Origin: JBBIKU01 sp037445245
GTDB taxonomy: Bacteria; Chloroflexota; Anaerolineae; Anaerolineales; Anaerolineaceae
Assembly: GCA_037445245.1 (NCBI GenBank)
Contig: JBBIKU010000056.1
Coordinates: 1 to 14,189 of the forward strand
DNA: 14,189 bases
Direction: 5' to 3'
This document shows, in pieces, positions 7,238 to 14,189 of the stretch. How positions within the stretch are numbered: position 1 is the first letter of the stretch; the number at the start of each line of letters is the position of its first letter. A program made the position numbers and the translations under genes. The notes beneath the pieces are model-generated. The model saw only the letters and a list, made by a program, of their open reading frames with translations, had not been told where the DNA came from and did no database searches.

Positions 7238-9283
7238 ATGCAATTCCAACTTCATTCACCCTATCAGCCAACCGGCGACCAGCCGCAGGCGATCGAACAA
7301 TTGTTGCAAGGGATTAAGGGCGGACTGCGCCATCAAGTTCTTCTGGGCGCTACCGGCAGCGGTAAAACCTTTACCATCGCCAATGTGATCGCGCAAGTGC
7401 AGATGCCAGCGTTGGTGATGGCGCACAACAAAACCCTGGCGGCGCAGCTTTATGCCGAATTCACAGAGTTCTTTCCGAATAACGCTGTTGAGTATTTCGT
7501 CTCGTATTATGATTACTATCAGCCGGAAGCCTACGTCCCGCAGCGCGACCTTTACATTGAGAAAGAGACCGACATCAACGAAGAGATCGACCGTTTGCGC
7601 CTGGCGGCAACGACTGCCCTCCTTTCGCGGCGGGATGTGATTATCGTGGCTTCGGTGTCGTGTATCTATGGGTTGGGCGATCCGGAAGCTTATGGCAGCG
7701 TGGTGGTAAAGCTGGAAAAAGGCGGCATTTTCCGCCGCAATGCTTTGCTGCGCAAGATGGTCGAGAGCCAGTATCAGCGTAACGATCTCGAGTTGCGACC
7801 GGGTGTCTTTCGGGTGCGCGGGGATGTGCTGGAAGTGTTTCCGGCTTACGAGGAACGGCGCGCTTTCCGCATCTCATTTTTTGGTGATGAGATTGAGCGC
7901 ATGATGATTTTCAACCCGTTGACCGGTGAGATCTTTGAGGAGCCTTCGTATCTGGAGATCTATCCCGCCAAGCATTACATCGCTGAAGAAGAGCGTTTGA
8001 AGACTGCTATTCAGGATATCGAAGAAGAGCTGGAAGAACGGCTCAAATTCCTGCGCGCCAACAATCAACTTCTCGAAGCGCAGCGTCTCGAACAACGTTG
8101 CCGCTATGATTTGGAAATGCTACGAGAGGTGGGCTACTGCAGCGGGATCGAGAATTACTCGCGTCATCTCGACCAACGCCCAGCCGGTACGCCGCCGTGG
8201 ACGCTGATGGACTTTCTCCCCAGCGAGTACCTGCTGGTGATCGACGAGTCGCACATGACCGTGCCGCAGATTCGGGGTATGTTCAACGGAGACCGCTCTC
8301 GCAAGCAGGTCTTGGTTGAATACGGCTTCAGGCTGCCCTCGGCGTTGGATAACCGCCCGCTGACCTTCGAGGAGTTTGAACGCCACATGGGGTTCACGCT
8401 GTACACCTCTGCCACCCCCGGAGCTTACGAATCCCAACGCGCCGACCAGGTAGTCGAACAGATCATCCGTCCGACCGGTTTGGTGGATCCGGAGGTTGAA
8501 ATCCGCCCCACTCACGGACAGGTGGACGACCTGATCGCCGAAATTCGCCGCAGGGCGGAAGCCGGCGAGCGGGTGTTGGTGACTACCCTGACCAAGCGCA
8601 TGGCGGAGGATCTCTCAGATTATCTGATCGAAATGGGACTGAAGGTTCACTACCTGCACTCCGAGGTCGACACACTCGAGCGGATCGGTATTCTGCGCGA
8701 CCTGCGCCGGGGGGTGTTTGATGTCATCGTCGGCATCAATTTGCTGCGAGAGGGGTTGGACCTGCCGGAAGTCTCATTGGTTGCAATTCTGGACGCGGAC
8801 AAAGAGGGATTTCTGCGTTCGGAGACGGCGTTGATCCAGACGATCGGCAGGGCGGCGCGCCACCTGGGGGGGCGGGTGATCCTCTACGCCGATAAGACCA
8901 CCGAGGCGATGCGCAAAGCCATCGACGAGACCAACCGTCGGCGTGTAAAACAGCAGGCATACAACGTCGCTCATGGCATAGAACCGGCGGGCATTATCAA
9001 GGAGATTTATGATCTGACGGCGCGTTTGAGCGTTGGGCAAGCGGTGGGCGAGGCGCGCCCCGGGTATCTGAGTGACCGCAGCGCGCGGCGGATGGATCAG
9101 CGCGAGTTGAAACGGGTGATCGATGAGTTGCAACAACAGATGAAAGAGGCGGCGCGCAACCTGGAATTTGAACGCGCGGCGATGCTGCGCGACCAGATCT
9201 ACGAGATGCGCGCCCTGCTGGCGGAAGAGTCCGACTTGCCACCGTGGCAGAAGGCGCGCTTAATGGCGGGCGAGTTGCCTTAA
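7238..9283 (+). CDS. uvrB: Excinuclease ABC subunit UvrB
   Basis: UvrB is the damage-verifying helicase-like subunit of nucleotide excision repair. It is loaded by UvrA and then recruits UvrC for incision. The 681-residue product is of normal family length. It shows Walker A GATGSGKT at 37-44, the beta-hairpin region (YYDYYQPEAYVPQRD), the DESH box at 336-339, YTSATPG, and the helicase motifs GINLLREGLDLPE and QTIGRAARH. The C-terminal UVR domain (about 622-660, LEFERAAMLRDQIYEMR) that contacts UvrC is intact. The gene begins 28 bp after the kinase and is probably in the same transcription unit. Its stop codon overlaps the stop of the convergent acylphosphatase gene. Together with mfd it brackets the two-component module. 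Confidence 0.98.
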   Translation: MQFQLHSPYQPTGDQPQAIEQLLQGIKGGLRHQVLLGATGSGKTFTIANVIAQVQMPALVMAHNKTLAAQLYAEFTEFFPNNAVEYFVSYYDYYQPEAYVPQRDLYIEKETDINEEIDRLRLAATTALLSRRDVIIVASVSCIYGLGDPEAYGSVVVKLEKGGIFRRNALLRKMVESQYQRNDLELRPGVFRVRGDVLEVFPAYEERRAFRISFFGDEIERMMIFNPLTGEIFEEPSYLEIYPAKHYIAEEERLKTAIQDIEEELEERLKFLRANNQLLEAQRLEQRCRYDLEMLREVGYCSGIENYSRHLDQRPAGTPPWTLMDFLPSEYLLVIDESHMTVPQIRGMFNGDRSRKQVLVEYGFRLPSALDNRPLTFEEFERHMGFTLYTSATPGAYESQRADQVVEQIIRPTGLVDPEVEIRPTHGQVDDLIAEIRRRAEAGERVLVTTLTKRMAEDLSDYLIEMGLKVHYLHSEVDTLERIGILRDLRRGVFDVIVGINLLREGLDLPEVSLVAILDADKEGFLRSETALIQTIGRAARHLGGRVILYADKTTEAMRKAIDETNRRRVKQQAYNVAHGIEPAGIIKEIYDLTARLSVGQAVGEARPGYLSDRSARRMDQRELKRVIDELQQQMKEAARNLEFERAAMLRDQIYEMRALLAEESDLPPWQKARLMAGELP

Positions 9284-9573
9284 CCGGTGGGGAGCACCGT
9301 GAAGCGGTGGAATTCACCGCTGGGGGTTTCACGGCTTTCCTTTACATTGCTTACATGAGCCATAGCCGGACCCCTTTTGAGCAAGCGCGACAGCTCATCC
9401 AGACTGGATTGGCTGCCTTCTGCCACCACTTCAACGTTGCCATCGTAGGTGTTGCGTACCCAGCCGGTGAGGGCAAGCTGGGTGGCTTTTTCGACCACAA
9501 AAAATCGGAATCCCACTCCCTGTACGCGTCCTTCAATGATGGCGTGTAAGCGGGCTTTGGGTTTGATTTCCAT
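9280..9573 (-). CDS. acyP: Acylphosphatase
   Basis: This small cytosolic enzyme hydrolyses acyl phosphates such as acetyl phosphate and carbamoyl phosphate. The 97-residue product has the family signature EGRVQGVGFR, placing the catalytic arginine at R23, and NTYDG with the catalytic asparagine at N41, the classical positions. The ATG at 9573 was chosen because it gives the standard length. The frame is open upstream, but that stretch overlaps the preceding peptidase gene and is not conserved-looking. No clear ribosome-binding site precedes the ATG, so translational coupling to the peptidase gene 17 bp upstream is possible. The TAA stop shares TTAA with the uvrB stop on the other strand. Confidence 0.93.
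   Translation of the reverse strand: MEIKPKARLHAIIEGRVQGVGFRFFVVEKATQLALTGWVRNTYDGNVEVVAEGSQSSLDELSRLLKRGPAMAHVSNVKESRETPSGEFHRFTVLPTG
9285..9321. repeat. Tandem CGGTG/CACCG stem-loops at the convergent gene ends
   Basis: CGGTG-GGGAG-CACCG (9285-9299) is followed by AGCGGTG-GAATT-CACCGCT (9303-9321), both perfect stems with 5-nt loops. They lie inside the 3' end of the acylphosphatase gene, immediately after the uvrB stop. Neither has a proper T-run on the plus strand. They could slow polymerase or protect mRNA ends where uvrB has no gap for a terminator, but they may simply reflect codon choice. Confidence 0.35.
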
Positions 9574-9590
9574 GATCTTTTTGAATACGC

Positions 9591-10775
9591 CTACTTGTGG
9601 ATTTTTGTGAACACGATCATCAGGGCGGGCGAAATCAGAATCACCAACAGCAGGAGCAAATAGGGCGCCATCTGCTGCAGGGCAAACCCGGCGGGATTGA
9701 CCCTGAGCGCTTCGGATTGCCATTGTCCCTCTAGTTGGGTGAGCGAATGTCCCAGCACAGCTTGCGCCCCTTCTTCGCAGCCCAGCCCGCTTTGATAAGA
9801 CAACATCAGGGTTTTTATGCCCTCGCTACCGAATTTCTGGTGCAGGTATTGCACGAACGATGCCGACTGGGCATACGCCAGAAATGCCTGCGATGCCTCG
9901 CGGGGCATGGCGCGGCAAAGCGAACGGATCGGCAGCAAAGCCTGGCTTTCAATGGCGTTGCCCAACACCCGGCTGTAATCTGGATTGGGGTTGATTTCAG
10001 CGAGCGATGCCATGCCTTCCAGTAACCAGAGAGGCATTTTATGGTAACCATCCCTCACCAACTGATATTGCAACAGGTGCATCAGCTCGTGCGGAATCTG
10101 GCGTTCCAGTTCCAGGTTTTGCTCCGTGCCGGGCGGGATGGAGACGACGATCACCCCTAGATCGGGGCTGGCGTGACCCGCCACCCAGGTTTCCTGGCTG
10201 CGCTGCAATGTTTTGCGCAGGTCGGTGGCAGAAGCGTAGACGTAAATTTTTACCGGTTGGGGTGGTGGCAGCGACAGGTAGGTTTGCGCCGATTGCAAGC
10301 CGTTTTCGGCGGCGCTCAAGACTTGCTGCCCGAATGACATGTCACCCTCATACCAGTTGACTTGATAGTGGTCGTTCGAAAGGGTGATCCACGCGAAGCG
10401 ATTGTCCACGTAATCGAAGGCGTAGCGTTGACTTTCGATCTCTTCGCCGCTGGTGGTCACGATGCGGAACCAGTATTGGGTGTGGGCAAACGGACGCAAC
10501 GGAAAACGCATGGCGTCATAAACGAGCCGCGCCTTTCCATCTTGGCTGATTTCCAGCGTTTCGAGGCGGGTGTTCTCCCCGCTCGGTCGGATGAAAAGAT
10601 AGGCTTCTTGAACTCCGATGGGGTGAGAGAACTGTGCCTGGAATACCACCTCTTCTCCGAAGCGGTAGAAGACGCCGACGTCTTGAAATATATCATTGAC
10701 AGCCACGGCGAGGGGAGAGGCAGCCGTGGGGGTGAATTGACTGGCGACGATCAGAACTGCCAGCAAGAGCTTCAT
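9591..10775 (-). CDS. Secreted, membrane-anchored zinc metallopeptidase (MA-type gluzincin)
   Basis: The 394-residue protein begins with a signal peptide (about 1-19) and ends with a membrane segment (about 371-389) and a short basic tail (KIHK), so the body should lie outside the membrane, anchored at its C-terminus. Residues about 25-125 look like a beta-rich domain. The peptidase part carries HELMH at 229-233 (the HExxH zinc motif) and WLLEGMASLAE, in which E253 is a likely third zinc ligand, as in Peptidase MA-like proteins. The substrate is unknown. GGAGG (minus strand, 10791-10787) lies 11 nt before the ATG. The gene follows the HEAT-repeat gene by 27 bp and precedes acylphosphatase by 17 bp, consistent with one operon with rseP. 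Confidence 0.85.
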   Translation of the reverse strand: MKLLLAVLIVASQFTPTAASPLAVAVNDIFQDVGVFYRFGEEVVFQAQFSHPIGVQEAYLFIRPSGENTRLETLEISQDGKARLVYDAMRFPLRPFAHTQYWFRIVTTSGEEIESQRYAFDYVDNRFAWITLSNDHYQVNWYEGDMSFGQQVLSAAENGLQSAQTYLSLPPPQPVKIYVYASATDLRKTLQRSQETWVAGHASPDLGVIVVSIPPGTEQNLELERQIPHELMHLLQYQLVRDGYHKMPLWLLEGMASLAEINPNPDYSRVLGNAIESQALLPIRSLCRAMPREASQAFLAYAQSASFVQYLHQKFGSEGIKTLMLSYQSGLGCEEGAQAVLGHSLTQLEGQWQSEALRVNPAGFALQQMAPYLLLLLVILISPALMIVFTKIHK

Positions 10776-10802
10776 ACCGCTCGTTTCCTCCCGCCGCTTT
10801 GT

Positions 10803-11852
10803 TCAGCGTTTCTGAAGGGGAAAGTTGTTGCCGTCCTCATCGTCGGTGTTGTCATCCAGGTCGATGAAGGTATCCAGGTCTTGCCCGTCTTCTAGATTGA
10901 GCGTGAAGAGGTCGAAATGAGGAAAACCGTCGGTGAATTCGAGGTTGTCGAGGGCGTCTTCAAGAAAGTCGATTGAATCTTCGTCATCAATCTCATCCAT
11001 GAGGTTTTCGAGCGATTGCCTTACCGAGTCCCCGCCGATTTGTGAGAGCGACCAGATTACCGCCGTTTGCACTTCTTCGTCCAACTCCTCAATGTTGTCG
11101 AGCAGGTCCAGCAACGGCTGACGGGCTGAAGCCAGCTCAAGCTGTCCCGCAGCCCGGATCGCTTCGACCTGGATTTCTGAAAGCGGGTTGTTGAGATTTG
11201 CCAGGATCGGTTTTTCCCACCGGGTATCGATGGTGCGACCCATGGCGAACAGGGCGCTGGCGGTCCATTCTTTCTCATGGCGCTCATAAGCCTCTCGGAT
11301 CAGGCGCGGCACTTCCTTGCGGCTCGAAAAGCCGAGCGACTCGAGCGCCCGGCGGCGCACCAGTGTCGGATAGTTGCCCGCTAAAACACGCAGCAGGCTG
11401 TCTTCGACCTTTTTTTGAAGGGATTTGGATACTTCGTCGATCTCGCCGAGATAAATGTACAGCCCCAGCGCATTGGCTGCCGAAGCCTGCACGATTGGGT
11501 TGTTGTCACTTTCCAGCATGTTCATGTACTGATCAGCGAGGCGTGGGTCTTCGCATTCCCAAAGCAGACGGATTGCCGCCGCGCGGGCATCGGGTTCGCT
11601 GTCGGTCAGCGCCATGCGGCTAAGATCGTCGAAACACACCAGTGTATCTGCTTCAGCCAGTTCTTCCAGGCTTTCGAGCAGGTTGATACGACGGGCAGGG
11701 TTGATCTGCTGCCAGATGGAGCGGAGCGACTCCAGATCCGAAGGCTCGAGATCCGAAAAGCGGTGCAGATAGGTGGGCGGGAAGGGGGTATTTCCGTCCA
11801 GCAGTGCAGCGATCACATGTTTGAAAGAAATGGAATTTGAATAATCTGTCAT
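10803..11852 (-). CDS. HEAT-repeat protein with acidic C-terminal tail
   Basis: This 349-residue, soluble-looking protein is built from repeated helical pairs of about 30-35 residues, for example DARAAAIRLLWECEDPRLAD, NPIVQASAANALGLY, TLVRRRALESLGFSSRKEV, EIQVEAIRAAGQLEL and EEVQTAVIWSLSQIGGDSV. These fit HEAT/PBS-lyase-like repeats, which usually act as protein-binding scaffolds. The last 70 residues are strongly acidic (for instance DEIDDEDSIDF and DLDDNTDDEDGNN). No signal peptide or membrane segment is seen. It begins 16 bp after rseP and ends 27 bp before the peptidase gene, so it is probably co-expressed with two envelope proteases. A scaffold or regulatory role is a guess; no enzyme motif is present. 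Confidence 0.85.
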   Translation of the reverse strand: MTDYSNSISFKHVIAALLDGNTPFPPTYLHRFSDLEPSDLESLRSIWQQINPARRINLLESLEELAEADTLVCFDDLSRMALTDSEPDARAAAIRLLWECEDPRLADQYMNMLESDNNPIVQASAANALGLYIYLGEIDEVSKSLQKKVEDSLLRVLAGNYPTLVRRRALESLGFSSRKEVPRLIREAYERHEKEWTASALFAMGRTIDTRWEKPILANLNNPLSEIQVEAIRAAGQLELASARQPLLDLLDNIEELDEEVQTAVIWSLSQIGGDSVRQSLENLMDEIDDEDSIDFLEDALDNLEFTDGFPHFDLFTLNLEDGQDLDTFIDLDDNTDDEDGNNFPLQKR

Positions 11853-11868
11853 GGCTGACCGCTCGTAT

Positions 11869-12957
11869 TTACGGCAGGGTGATTGGATTGATGATGTCTT
11901 GGGTGGTGATGTAAGCCATCAATCCCAGCAGCATGGCAAAGCCGATCAGGTGTACCAGGTTTTCGTATTTTTGCGGCACCCGGCGACGCAGGATCATTTC
12001 GGCGCAGACGAACATTAAGCGCCCGCCATCCAGCGCCGGGATGGGCAACAGGTTGGTCATTCCTAGCGCAATCGAGATGGTTGCCATCAAAAAGAGGGTG
12101 TTGACCGCTGCCGGCGTTTCTTCGGTCGCTACCGTCTCGCTGATCTCTTGGTCTCGTTGGCGTGCCTGCTGATAAATATCGTACATCCCTTTGGGACCGA
12201 CCAGGCGCACCTGCTCGGCTGAGACGTTGCCGCGTAGCAATTGCACCGGCAGCATGATCAGGGCGCGCCCCTGATAATAGGTCATTGTGAAAGCCAGTGG
12301 CACCGATTCAGCCCAGGTGATCGGCACGATCGGGTTGGTCATGGTAATCCCGAGGGCGCCCTCCCCTTCGGGCGGCTGAATGCGGGGCACGGCATAAGTC
12401 TCAACGACTGCCTCCTCGCGGCGGTAGGTGATCTTAATTTCTTCGCCCAGGTGCTGCTGGACAGTGGCTGCCAGTTGTTGCGTGCTGGTCATCGCCTGGT
12501 CGTTGATCTCGATGATCACGTCGCCCGGCAGCAGCCCGGCAGACGCCGCCGGTGAATTCTGGTTGACGTCGATCACCAGCACGGTGGTGGGGTCGGGGGC
12601 GCCGGTGCGCAAGAAGACGAAGCTGAACAGGATCACACCAAAGAGCAGGTTCATCGCCGAACCGCCGGAGAGCACGCCGACGCGCACCCAAGGTTTGGCA
12701 GCAGCCAGCCCAGCGGGGACGCTGGGATCGTTCTCTCCTTTGGGGCGGACGAAACCGCCGAAGGGAATCCAATTAAGGGTGAACTCAGTGCCGCCCCATT
12801 TGAACAGCCGCACCAGGCGGGGAGGAAAACCGATACCGAACTCTTCCACTTCGATGCGGAAGAGACGCGCCAATATGAAATGTCCCATCTCATGCATGAA
12901 GATCATGAGACCGAACAACAGGATGAATTCGATCACTGGTGAAATCAAACCGGTCAT
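11869..12957 (-). CDS. rseP: RIP-type site-2 zinc metalloprotease RseP
   Basis: RseP is an intramembrane protease that cuts trimmed membrane proteins such as anti-sigma factors or leftover signal peptides. The 362-residue product has HEMGH at 22-26 in the first membrane segment (zinc ligands plus catalytic glutamate), a second segment around residues 93-117 (GGSAMNLLFGVILF), and a PDZ domain at about 126-195 (SPAASAGLLPGDVIIEIN). C-terminal segments carry NLLPIPALDGGR with zinc ligand D310. Length and motif order are typical. No anti-sigma or sigma factor is in the window, so the substrate is unknown. The start ATG at 12957 lacks a strong ribosome-binding site; TAAACT lies 7 nt ahead (minus strand, 12970-12965) and could be a -10 for a leaderless mRNA. 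HEAT-repeat, peptidase and acylphosphatase genes follow closely. Confidence 0.95.
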   Translation of the reverse strand: MTGLISPVIEFILLFGLMIFMHEMGHFILARLFRIEVEEFGIGFPPRLVRLFKWGGTEFTLNWIPFGGFVRPKGENDPSVPAGLAAAKPWVRVGVLSGGSAMNLLFGVILFSFVFLRTGAPDPTTVLVIDVNQNSPAASAGLLPGDVIIEINDQAMTSTQQLAATVQQHLGEEIKITYRREEAVVETYAVPRIQPPEGEGALGITMTNPIVPITWAESVPLAFTMTYYQGRALIMLPVQLLRGNVSAEQVRLVGPKGMYDIYQQARQRDQEISETVATEETPAAVNTLFLMATISIALGMTNLLPIPALDGGRLMFVCAEMILRRRVPQKYENLVHLIGFAMLLGLMAYITTQDIINPITLP

Positions 12958-13056
12958 ACCCGTAAGTTTATCTTTCTGGCATTGCCCGCAAATTTTGTCC
13001 CGCCGAAATTGATTGCCAGCATCTTTGGTGCCGGGAGCGGAAAGCTGGTGACTCTC

Positions 13057-13088
13057 ATCGGTTGCAGTACGGGCAACTCCGATTTTTT
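13057..13088 (+). terminator. Rho-independent terminator-like hairpin, plus strand
   Basis: ATCGGTTGC (13057-13065) pairs with GCAA (13073-13076) and CCGAT (13079-13083) to give 9 bp with a 2-nt bulge and a 7-nt loop. A run of six T (13083-13088) follows immediately. This is a good intrinsic-terminator shape on the plus strand only. No plus-strand gene lies upstream before the rseP start, so the transcript it would end is unknown. Confidence 0.5.
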
Positions 13089-13179
13089 ATCCTTTCGGCG
13101 CTGGTGGCACAAATTGATCTATGCCACATTCGGCGCGCCCGCTCATCGCGACCGCCATCTTTCAACGCCGGGTGGGGTT

Positions 13180-13185
13180 ATTATA
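13180..13185 (-). promoter_or_regulatory. Candidate -10 box for rseP
   Basis: A perfect TATAAT reads on the minus strand from 13185 to 13180. The position 17 bp upstream is TTCCAG, a poor -35, and there is no TG extension. If used it would give rseP a leader of about 215 nt containing the hairpins at 13104-13127 and 13057-13083. The motif is observed; promoter activity is a weak inference. Confidence 0.35.
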
Positions 13186-13239
13186 TCCTCTTTTGTGACC
13201 GGCTGGAAATGCCACGGCAAGCTTGGCAGGAGGCGGTGA

Positions 13240-14189
13240 TCAGGCGGGGGCGGGATCGACCACCATCGCCGCCCCACCCACGCCGGCGCTGAGCACCCCT
13301 GTGACACCGGGCTGCTGCTCGAGTAGTTCCCTCACCTGCGTCTGGTAGTCGGCGGTGCACAAGATGTGAACGTTGGCGCCGGCATCGAGCGTGTAGCACA
13401 CCGGAAGACCAGATTTTCGCCACTGGGGCACGAGCTTCATCAAGTGCAGGGAGGCTGGTTGCCAGTAGAAGAGGGGAGGGTTGGAGGTCATCATCACCGC
13501 GTGCATCAGGGTGCTGTCGAGTTCAACCACGGTGGCGAGGGCTTCGAAATCGCGCTCCAGGATGGCGCGGCGGCACATCGCCAGGCGGCGGGGGGCGTCG
13601 GCTAAGCGGGCTACCTGCAACGGGCTGCTGTCCGCCAGCTTGTGCCCTTCGGTTGAGCCGACCGGCTTGTGCTCGCTGTGGACGATGGCGATGCAGTCGA
13701 CCAGCTCCCAGTGATCAGGGGGCGCGATCGAGACGGCGTAAGAGGTGCGGTCATCGTTGCCTTTCTGCCACTCGACGAAGCCGCCCGGCAGCGATCGGCA
13801 GGCGGAGCCCGAGCCACGCCGCGCCAACCGCGACAGTTCTGCCTGGCTCAATTGCAGTCCAAGGGCGTACGTGGCAGCCAGGCTGAGGGCGGCAAAGGCT
13901 GCCGCCGAGGAGGCGATTCCGGCGCCGGTGGGGAAATTGTTCTCGCTGACCACCCTGCAGTACGCCTGTTTGCCCGCCAGTAAACGAACCTGATCCAGAA
14001 AACGCCGCACCCGTTCCAGGGCTGCACCGGCGGCAGGTTGGCGGTTGAGGATCAATTCATCCGCTGCCAGCGCCGGGTCGAAGCTGACCTGGGTGCGGGT
14101 GAAGAGACCAGCGAGGTTCATCGAGATCGAGCCGTTTTGCGGCAGGCGCAATTCCTCGTCGCGGTTGCCCCAGTATTTGATGAATGCGA
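13240..14189 (-). CDS. Mevalonate-family decarboxylase (diphospho- or phosphomevalonate decarboxylase), 5' end cut by window
   Basis: This GHMP-superfamily enzyme phosphorylates and decarboxylates a phosphorylated mevalonate, giving isopentenyl diphosphate (classical route) or isopentenyl phosphate (alternative route). The frame runs to the window edge; 315 residues are visible and only about a dozen are missing. The first visible residues are AFIKYWGNRDEELRLPQNGS, matching the family's KYWGKRD...LP.N.S block, but the second lysine is asparagine. The ATP loop FPTGAGIASSAAAFAAL, the GSGSACRSLPGGFVEW block (serine and arginine that hold substrate) and YTLDAGANVHIL with the catalytic aspartate are all present. 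A Roseiflexus (Chloroflexota) relative has been reported to act on phosphomevalonate, so the substrate is uncertain and I give no symbol. It lies 282 bp upstream of rseP on the same strand. Confidence 0.9.
   Translation of the reverse strand, partial: AFIKYWGNRDEELRLPQNGSISMNLAGLFTRTQVSFDPALAADELILNRQPAAGAALERVRRFLDQVRLLAGKQAYCRVVSENNFPTGAGIASSAAAFAALSLAATYALGLQLSQAELSRLARRGSGSACRSLPGGFVEWQKGNDDRTSYAVSIAPPDHWELVDCIAIVHSEHKPVGSTEGHKLADSSPLQVARLADAPRRLAMCRRAILERDFEALATVVELDSTLMHAVMMTSNPPLFYWQPASLHLMKLVPQWRKSGLPVCYTLDAGANVHILCTADYQTQVRELLEQQPGVTGVLSAGVGGAAMVVDPAPA

Larger units (their letters stand above)
12958..13239. other. Intergenic region between rseP and the mevalonate-family decarboxylase gene
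   Basis: This 282-bp gap contains no gene I can support. It holds a minus-strand TATAAT, a plus-strand terminator-like hairpin, and an inverted repeat GTGGCA-12 nt-TGCCAC (13104-13127). It also contains a weak TGCCA/TGGCA hairpin (13210-13228), followed by TTT when read on the minus strand, which might end the decarboxylase transcript. Short frames on both strands (such as a plus-strand frame at 12982-13239) lack ribosome-binding sites and recognisable protein character. The features suggest that rseP is transcribed separately from the decarboxylase gene. Confidence 0.6.

Noticed and set aside
9574..9723. N-terminal extension of the acylphosphatase frame
   Set aside because: The added 50 residues lie within the peptidase coding region and would make the protein far longer than the family; ATG 9573 places R23 and N41 at classical positions.
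10776..11866. Identical 9-mer ACCGCTCGT just upstream of both the peptidase (10776-10784) and HEAT (11858-11866) genes
   Set aside because: It is short, at different distances from the two starts, and easily explained by chance; no further copies or symmetry were seen.
13091..13140. tRNA-like look of the inverted repeat near 13104-13127
   Set aside because: The stems do not fold into a cloverleaf, and there is no T-arm motif or anticodon loop at the right spacing.
13087..13158. 23-codon minus-strand frame ahead of rseP as a gene
   Set aside because: It lacks a good ribosome-binding site and any conserved feature; it is kept only as a possible leader peptide in the findings.
12982..13239. 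Plus-strand frame of 85 codons in the rseP/decarboxylase gap
   Set aside because: It has no ribosome-binding site, runs across the terminator-like hairpin, and its composition is low-complexity and basic with no recognisable domain. It is probably chance in GC-rich sequence.

Overview
The window reads as a chromosomal core region of a moderately GC-rich bacterium, most likely a member of the Chloroflexota (Anaerolineae or relatives). This placement is inferred from gene content: a mevalonate-type decarboxylase of the kind found in Chloroflexota, a HEAT-repeat protein and a membrane-anchored MA-type peptidase beside rseP, and a BaeSR-like two-component pair. No rRNA, tRNA, CRISPR array or insertion sequence is visible, and nothing looks recently transferred.

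Positions 1-9283 run on the plus strand. They hold the 3' three quarters of mfd, an OmpR/PhoB-type response regulator, a NYN-LOTUS putative RNase, a polytopic membrane protein split by a -1 frameshift at a run of seven G, a sensor histidine kinase, and a complete uvrB. Two nucleotide-excision-repair genes therefore bracket a regulator/kinase pair whose members are separated by two unrelated genes. The regulator starts inside the last codons of mfd, directly after an extended -10 promoter placed as for a leaderless mRNA.

Positions 9280-14189 run on the minus strand. In transcription order they hold a mevalonate-family decarboxylase cut by the window edge, a 282-bp gap, the site-2 protease rseP, a HEAT-repeat protein with an acidic tail, a secreted membrane-anchored zinc peptidase, and acylphosphatase. 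The last four are separated by only 16, 27 and 17 bp and look like an operon for envelope proteolysis plus housekeeping. uvrB and the acylphosphatase gene converge and share the four bases TTAA.

The points most worth a second look are these. The G7 frameshift lies exactly on a canonical -1 slippery heptamer and restores a conserved family motif. The response regulator appears to have a leaderless start. The rseP/decarboxylase gap holds a plus-strand terminator-like hairpin with no plus-strand gene ahead of it. The decarboxylase may act on phosphomevalonate rather than diphosphomevalonate. I saw no clear new defence or mobile system.
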